Shown in pieces: positions 22,677-26,898 of a stretch of DNA of 26,898 nt (its first letter is position 1; every line of letters starts with the position of its first letter). Source of the DNA: TMED27 sp050633165 (GTDB lineage: Bacteria > Pseudomonadota > Alphaproteobacteria > Micavibrionales > Micavibrionaceae); assembly GCA_050633165.1 (NCBI GenBank), contig JBOEFZ010000027.1:1-26898 (forward strand), given 5' to 3'. The position numbers and the translations under genes are program-made. The notes below the pieces were generated by a model, which saw nothing but the letters and a program-made list of their open reading frames with translations, was not told the origin of the DNA and did no database searches.

Positions 22677-22749
22677 AACCACAACGATCACGACGAACAC
22701 CACGTTTTTTAATACGTTTTTCGTTGTGCGCGTTGTGCGCGTAGTGGTT
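22677..22749. repeat. Imperfect inverted repeat between pdxS and pdxT
   Basis: Two 28-bp arms (22677-22704 and 22722-22749) are inverted copies with about seven mismatches, each made of alternating CAC and ACG triplets, around an AT-rich 17-base spacer. The RNA would form a long hairpin just before the pdxT ATG (22754), covering its ribosome site region. It could be a repeat element or a structure that tunes pdxT translation. Confidence 0.6.
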
Positions 22750-22753
22750 AAAA

Positions 22754-23437
22754 ATGACACAAATCACAATTGGATGTTTAGCCCTCCAAGGCTGCGTAGA
22801 TCGCCACGCCGCGCATGTTGAGGCGGCGGGGGCGGGGTTCGCGGCCGTGAAGACACCTGCGCAGTTTGAAGCCGTGGATGGCTTCATCTTGCCCGGGGGG
22901 GAGAGCACGACGATGCTTAAGCTCATTGAACGCTTTGATCTTTGGGATAGCCTCGCTGCGCAATTTGCCGCTAAACCCGTTTGGGGGATTTGCGCGGGCG
23001 CGATTTTGCTCGCCGAAAAAGCAATTTACCAAACAAAGACAGTGTCATCCTGCGGCTTGACCGCAGGATCTCATGGTGAGCAAACAGACCCTGCGATCAT
23101 ACCCCAAGGGCACCTAGAGTCGCAGGGTGACAGTAAGTGGGCAACCCAAAAATCATTCGGTATTCTCCCCTATACCGCCATCCGCAATGGCTATGGTCGG
23201 CAGATCGATAGCGAGATAATCACCATTAACGGCTATGACGTTTCTTATATACGCGCGCCGATCCTCAAAGATCCGGCGGATCATGTGCAAATCCATGCGC
23301 GCCGTAATGACCTTCCGGTTTGGGTTCGGAGCGGCAAGAACATGGCAACGACGTTCCACCCCGAGCTAACCCTCGATACGCCATCACCCATGCATACGGC
23401 ATTTGTTGATATTGTGAAAAAGCATAAAGCAGCGTAG
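22754..23437 (+). CDS. pdxT: Pyridoxal 5'-phosphate synthase, glutaminase subunit, with an in-frame repeat insertion
   Basis: This is the glutamine amidotransferase that gives ammonia to PdxS. The triad is intact: Cys80 in GICAGAILLA, His202 and Glu204 in TTFHPELTLD. LALQG (9-13) and the GGEST loop (48-52) are also present. At 227 residues it is about 30 longer than usual. The excess is residues 96-127, encoded exactly by a 94-bp palindromic repeat (23041-23134). The repeat falls between the AGAILLAEKAIYQ strand and SFGILPYTAIRNGYGRQ, in a surface region after the nucleophile elbow. The frame is kept across it, so the protein is probably still made. The ATG sits directly after a long imperfect hairpin, without a clear ribosome site. 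Confidence 0.93.
   Translation: MTQITIGCLALQGCVDRHAAHVEAAGAGFAAVKTPAQFEAVDGFILPGGESTTMLKLIERFDLWDSLAAQFAAKPVWGICAGAILLAEKAIYQTKTVSSCGLTAGSHGEQTDPAIIPQGHLESQGDSKWATQKSFGILPYTAIRNGYGRQIDSEIITINGYDVSYIRAPILKDPADHVQIHARRNDLPVWVRSGKNMATTFHPELTLDTPSPMHTAFVDIVKKHKAA
23041..23134. repeat. GTCATCC-type palindromic element inserted in pdxT
   Basis: The ends are 17-bp imperfect inverted repeats (23041-23057 and 23118-23134). Inside are two hairpins: ATCCTGCGG/CCGCAGGAT (23047-23069, loop CTTGA) and ACCCTGCGA/TCGCAGGGT (23088-23128). The opening GTCATCCTGCGG is of the same kind as the GTCATCCCGAG palindrome at 25098. It contains no stop codon in the pdxT frame. It resembles Rickettsia palindromic elements, which also enter coding genes in frame. 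Confidence 0.85.
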
Positions 23438-23446
23438 AACTAAAGT

Positions 23447-25096
23447 ATGAAACTGCTGCAAAAAGCCCTGCTGAAACTACGGACATATTCGAGCAGTCAT
23501 GACCCCGCGCCCGATCCCCTGCCCGAGGCAACGGCGGATTTCGAACCGGAAATTTCAAAGCAGGACGAGGAGCATCCTTGCGCGGCCTATACCAACCTTA
23601 AGACCCGATTTCGCGATATCGGGCGGATGAATGCGATTATCGAGGCGCTGGGGCGGGACTTCCTCACCGCGCTCCCCCAAGGGGCATATCAATCCCGCCT
23701 TGGGCAGATTGTGTTTATGCATCGCCGGATGCATGAGGATTTAACCGATGAGCGCGTGCAAGAATGGCTGGATGAGGCGCGCGCGCATGAACATGAAAAG
23801 CCGCAAGAATGGGATGAATGGGACGCCGCCAATCTGCGCGAGATGACGCAGATGTACCTGATGTTTGCGCATCTTGATCCGGATGTGATGGAGCGTAAGG
23901 CGCATTTATCCTACGAGGGGCGTAATCATCATCGTGCATTGAAGGCATCGGGTGATTGGGGGCAAGCGAAGCGTTTCCTCGCCGAGCAAATTGAGTTAAG
24001 CCGCAAAATCGCCGATGCACGGTGCGAGGCGCTGGGGCTGGAATCGCATTACGAAGCTTTGATGCTGGAATTTATACCGGGGATTAGCGTGCGGGAGGTC
24101 GAGGCGCTGTTTGATACGCATGCGGCGGCGCTTAATGATCTCTATCCGCAAATCGCAGAACGTCAGGCGCAAGAAGGCGATCCGCTCCCCATTGATGCGC
24201 ATTATGAACCCGAGGCGCAAATGTGGCTCAACCGTTCGATTTTGGAGGTTTTGGGTTTTGATTTTCACCGTGGCGGCCTGTATGAAACGGGGCATAATCC
24301 GGTGGAAGGCGGCACGGTTGATGATACGCGGTTGGTCATCAGTAATGTCGATGAAGTCAACTTCCTGCATTCCTTAAAAAGCGCCCTGCATGAGGGTGGG
24401 CACGGGCTGTATATCCAAGGATTGCCGCGCCATACATGGCGATATCAACCCGTGGCAATGGATTTGGGCGCGGCGGTGCATGAATCCCAAGCCTTATTGA
24501 TCGAGATGATTATCGGGCGGATGGTGGAATTTTTCGATTACCTTTCCCCGCGCCTTGAAGGGGTGTTCCAAGGGATGAATAATCCGGCCTTATCGGCGGC
24601 GAATTTACGGATGCGCAAAACGCGGATCAAGGCAGGAGTTGACCGGAAAAAGGCCGATGAGGTTACGTATTTTTACCACGTTAATTTACGGTTCAAACTG
24701 GAACGCGATTTGATCGAAGGAACCCTAAAAATCGATGATTTGCCCGAGGCATGGAAAGCGGGGATCAAAGATGCGCTGGGCGTTATGCCGGATAATTATC
24801 TGGATGGATGTTTGCAAGATGTGCATTGGTTTGTCGGGAAATTCGGCTATTTTCCGGCTTATGCGCTGGGGCATATGATGGCGGCGCAGCTTTTCCATGC
24901 GATGAAAAAGGATATTCCCGATTTGCATGCGCGGATTGCGGTTGGGGATTTTGATGCCTTGCGGCTTTGGCTGAATGAGAAAATCTATGCCAAGGGGCGA
25001 TTGATGAGCATGCAAGACATGTTGATCGATGCGACAGGAAAAAAGCTTAAGGCGGAGTATCTGGCGAAGCATTTGAAACGGCGGTATTTATCGTAA
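23447..25096 (+). CDS. Metallocarboxypeptidase, M32 (Taq) family
   Basis: A zinc carboxypeptidase that removes C-terminal residues from peptides in the cytoplasm. The zinc ligands are His315 and His319 in ALHEGGHGLY with catalytic Glu316, and Glu346 in AVHESQALLIE. The FGYFPAYALGHMMAAQ segment is a family hallmark. At 549 residues it is longer than the usual 490-510: about 45 N-terminal residues (acidic, Pro-rich) precede the family core. The family's WDxxTxMP segment near the N-terminus reads GRDFLTALPQG. The ATG at 23447 has no obvious ribosome site and lies nine bases after pdxT, so it may be coupled to it. A palindrome follows one base after the stop. Confidence 0.93.
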   Translation: MKLLQKALLKLRTYSSSHDPAPDPLPEATADFEPEISKQDEEHPCAAYTNLKTRFRDIGRMNAIIEALGRDFLTALPQGAYQSRLGQIVFMHRRMHEDLTDERVQEWLDEARAHEHEKPQEWDEWDAANLREMTQMYLMFAHLDPDVMERKAHLSYEGRNHHRALKASGDWGQAKRFLAEQIELSRKIADARCEALGLESHYEALMLEFIPGISVREVEALFDTHAAALNDLYPQIAERQAQEGDPLPIDAHYEPEAQMWLNRSILEVLGFDFHRGGLYETGHNPVEGGTVDDTRLVISNVDEVNFLHSLKSALHEGGHGLYIQGLPRHTWRYQPVAMDLGAAVHESQALLIEMIIGRMVEFFDYLSPRLEGVFQGMNNPALSAANLRMRKTRIKAGVDRKKADEVTYFYHVNLRFKLERDLIEGTLKIDDLPEAWKAGIKDALGVMPDNYLDGCLQDVHWFVGKFGYFPAYALGHMMAAQLFHAMKKDIPDLHARIAVGDFDALRLWLNEKIYAKGRLMSMQDMLIDATGKKLKAEYLAKHLKRRYLS

Positions 25097-25097
25097 T

Positions 25098-25169
25098 ATT
25101 GTCATCCCGAGCGTAGTCGAGGGATCTGATTGCCGCTTCGGATCCCTCGACTACGCTCGGGATGACAAT
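25098..25169. repeat. Perfect 29-bp palindrome of the GTCATCC family, possible terminator
   Basis: Two perfectly complementary 29-bp arms (25098-25126 and 25141-25169) flank a 14-base spacer, starting one base after the M32 gene stop. Each arm carries GTCATCCCGAGCGTAGTCGA. The RNA would fold into a very stable hairpin, likely ending or protecting the upstream transcript. It is the same general repeat type as the element inside pdxT. Confidence 0.9.
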
Positions 25170-25177
25170 TCCTGTGA

Positions 25178-25206
25178 TTGACTACGCGTTTAAAACTGCT
25201 AAATAT
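25178..25206 (+). promoter_or_regulatory. Weak candidate promoter of thrC
   Basis: TTGACT (25178-25183), a 17-base spacer and AAATAT (25201-25206). Transcription would start at or next to the thrC ATG (25212), giving a leaderless mRNA, which fits the absence of a ribosome site there. The -10 element is poor. Confidence 0.3.
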
Positions 25207-25211
25207 CACAC

Positions 25212-26633
25212 ATGACAAAATTTATCTCTACACGTGGTCACACGAAAAATGACGGTGCGAAAAGCTTTGAAGATGTTTTGCTGACGGGGCTCGCGCCCGA
25301 TGGCGGCCTTTATATCCCCGAGGAATTTCCGCATTTTAGCGCGGAAGAACTGCGGGCGTTGGCCGGAAAGCCTTATATCGAGGCGGCGAGCGCGGTGATG
25401 TGGCCGTTCGTGGAAGGATCGATGACCCGCGCGGATTTCGATGCAATTGTGGCGCAAACCTATGCGCGTGATATTTTCGATCATCAATCCGTAACACCGC
25501 TTACGCAGCTGAATTCCAAGCTGTGGTTGATGGAGCTTCACCGTGGGCCGACGATTGCGTTTAAGGATGTGGCGTTGCAGCTTTTGGGTCGTCTTTTTGA
25601 CCATGTATTGAGCAAGCGCGGCGAGCGCGTGACGATTGTCGGCGCGACATCGGGCGATACGGGATCGGCGGCGATTGAGGGGTGTAAGGCGTGCGAATTT
25701 GTCGATGTATTTATCCTCCACCCAAAGGGCCGCGTGAGCGATGTGCAGCGCAAGCAGATGACCACTATTGATGCTGGCAATGTCTATAACATTGCGGTGG
25801 AAGGGACATTTGATGATTGCCAAAATGCGGTCAAAGATATGTTTAACGATCCGGCTTTCCGTGATGAGGTGAATCTCTCCGCGATTAACTCCATCAATTG
25901 GGCGCGGATTATGGCGCAGATTGTGTATTATTTCACGACTGCGCTCGCCCTCGGCGCGCCGGAGAAGAAGGTTTCTTTCAGCGTCCCAACGGGGAATTTC
26001 GGAAATGTATTTGCCGCCCATTGCGCACGAAAAATGGGCTTACCGATTGATAAGCTCATCATCTCCACCAACAAAAATGACATCCTCACGCGGTTCTTTG
26101 AAACCGGAGAGATGAAGATGGACGGCGTTGATGCGACGCTTTCACCTTCCATGGATATCCAGATTTCGAGTAATTTTGAACGCTATTTGTTCGAGCTATT
26201 CGGGCGCGATGATGCGAAATTGCGCGAGGCGATGGAAACGTTTAAGGCCACGGGCAGCTATAAAATCGATGGTGATTTGTTAGCGCGCGCGCAAGATGAT
26301 TTCCTCGCCCATCGTTGTGATGATGAAGGGACGCTTGGCGTTATCCGTGATTGTTATGCCGATACCGGAGAGATTATCGACCCGCACACCGCCGTTGGCC
26401 TTTCGGCTGCGCTGGCCTTTGCGGATGAGGTGGAAACGCCGATCGTAACGCTCGCCTGCGCCCATGCCGCGAAATTCCCCGATGCGGTGGAAAAGGCCAT
26501 TGGCGTGCGTCCGCCACTGCCCGCGAAAATGGCGGATTTGTTCGAGCGTAAAGAGATCGTGACCGAGCAACCAAACGATCTGCCCACGCTACAACAATTT
26601 GTCCGTGAGAATGCAGCGGTGAGTAAAGGTTAA
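25212..26633 (+). CDS. thrC: Threonine synthase
   Basis: This PLP enzyme converts O-phosphohomoserine to threonine in the last step of the pathway. The 473-residue length is normal for the enterobacterial/proteobacterial class. The PLP lysine is Lys118 in GPTIAFKDVALQ, followed by the phosphate-binding loop GATSGDTG (144-151) and SVPTGNFGN. The N-terminus (MTKFISTRGH...FEDVLLTGLAPDGGLYIPE) matches ThrC. There is no clear ribosome site before the ATG. The stop codon overlaps the stop of the convergent Uup gene. The PLP it uses is the product of PdxS/PdxT nearby, though that proximity may be chance. Confidence 0.97.
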   Translation: MTKFISTRGHTKNDGAKSFEDVLLTGLAPDGGLYIPEEFPHFSAEELRALAGKPYIEAASAVMWPFVEGSMTRADFDAIVAQTYARDIFDHQSVTPLTQLNSKLWLMELHRGPTIAFKDVALQLLGRLFDHVLSKRGERVTIVGATSGDTGSAAIEGCKACEFVDVFILHPKGRVSDVQRKQMTTIDAGNVYNIAVEGTFDDCQNAVKDMFNDPAFRDEVNLSAINSINWARIMAQIVYYFTTALALGAPEKKVSFSVPTGNFGNVFAAHCARKMGLPIDKLIISTNKNDILTRFFETGEMKMDGVDATLSPSMDIQISSNFERYLFELFGRDDAKLREAMETFKATGSYKIDGDLLARAQDDFLAHRCDDEGTLGVIRDCYADTGEIIDPHTAVGLSAALAFADEVETPIVTLACAHAAKFPDAVEKAIGVRPPLPAKMADLFERKEIVTEQPNDLPTLQQFVRENAAVSKG

Positions 26634-26898
26634 GAAGATACCTTCTCTTCCTCAAGCTCTAACCAACGACTTTCATAGCGCTCCAGCTTTGCTTTCGTTT
26701 CCTCAAGCTGTTTTGTAACGGCGAAAAATCCATCCGCATCGCGGGCGTAGAATTCCGAATCGCCGAGCTGCTCGTTAAAGGCCACGATCTGCGCCTCACA
26801 TTTCTCGATTTTCGCGGGGAGGAGCTTTAGCTCGCGCTCTAATTTATAACTTAAACGCTTGCGCTGCGGCTTTGGCGCTTCGATTTGGGGGGCTTCTT
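26630..26898 (-). CDS. uup: ABC-F ATPase Uup, C-terminal fragment
   Basis: The last 89 codons of a gene that runs off the right edge. It has a basic linker (KPQRKRLSYKLERELKLLPAKIEK) followed by a coiled coil (about 60 residues, ending LERYESRWLELEEEKVSS). In between lies FYARDADGFFAVTKQLEET, the typical ABC_tran_CTD pattern of Uup. Uup is a soluble tandem ATPase acting on ribosomes or branched DNA. The ATPase domains are outside the window, so the call rests on this C-terminal domain. Its stop codon overlaps that of thrC (26630-26633). Confidence 0.8.
   Translation of the reverse strand, partial: EAPQIEAPKPQRKRLSYKLERELKLLPAKIEKCEAQIVAFNEQLGDSEFYARDADGFFAVTKQLEETKAKLERYESRWLELEEEKVSS

Noticed and set aside
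22088..22684. 198-residue minus-strand frame
   Set aside because: It is antisense to pdxS, which is fully conserved.

Overview
The window reads as a chromosomal segment of an alphaproteobacterium. The evidence is the gene order fabG-acpP-fabF-mltG, the ClpS/ClpA pair, a Phasin_2-type phasin, a Zur of the proteobacterial type, the DXP-independent vitamin B6 synthase PdxS/PdxT, and GTCATCC-type palindromic repeats like those known from Rickettsiales and relatives. I cannot name the genus. No rRNA, tRNA, CRISPR array, integrase or transposase was seen. No stretch longer than about 300 bases lacks a gene.

Layout. (1) 1-2735, minus strand: fatty-acid synthesis genes fabG, acpP, fabF, then the start of mltG. 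A hairpin lies between acpP and fabF. (2) 2835-3248: a small unknown plus-strand gene with its own terminator. (3) 3331-8899: an AT-richer signalling island. It holds a response regulator, an H-NOX haem sensor and a large hybrid histidine kinase as a minus-strand operon, and a divergent sigma-54-dependent response regulator. The gap between the two transcription units holds a textbook sigma-54 promoter (-24/-12) reading into the operon and, about 110 bp upstream of it, a perfect 18-bp inverted repeat suited to be the activator's binding site. The island is bracketed by two direct copies of the last 72 bp of fabD: the real end of fabD on the right, and an orphan, diverged copy abutting the kinase stop codon on the left. 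The likely ancestral order was fabD-fabG. (4) 8828-15947: fabD, a small unknown gene, clpA and clpS, a phasin, a D,D-carboxypeptidase with a SPOR domain, and a coupled pilin-like gene. (5) 16033-18929: a zinc locus. It contains zur, a Tat-exported His-rich protein, and a divergent 77-residue membrane protein sharing a perfect Zur box with it. It also holds a 516-residue membrane protein with two very His-rich segments and its own Zur-like box; its two halves carry motifs reminiscent of the alpha repeats of cation/Ca2+ exchangers. (6) 19032-20675: a decayed acyltransferase-3/SGNH gene. (7) 20653-26633: an RluA-type pseudouridine synthase, two small genes, pdxS, pdxT (interrupted in frame by a palindromic repeat), an M32 carboxypeptidase, an intergenic palindrome and thrC. 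(8) 26630-26898: the C-terminal end of an ABC-F protein (Uup).

Two regions look most worth following. One is the NO-type (H-NOX) sensor island with its sigma-54 promoter and fabD-tail repeats. The other is the Zur-box-controlled set of three unfamiliar genes, which may be an undescribed zinc-acquisition module. The in-frame palindromic insertion in pdxT is a third clear oddity. Functional statements rest on motif reading by eye; no database search was run.
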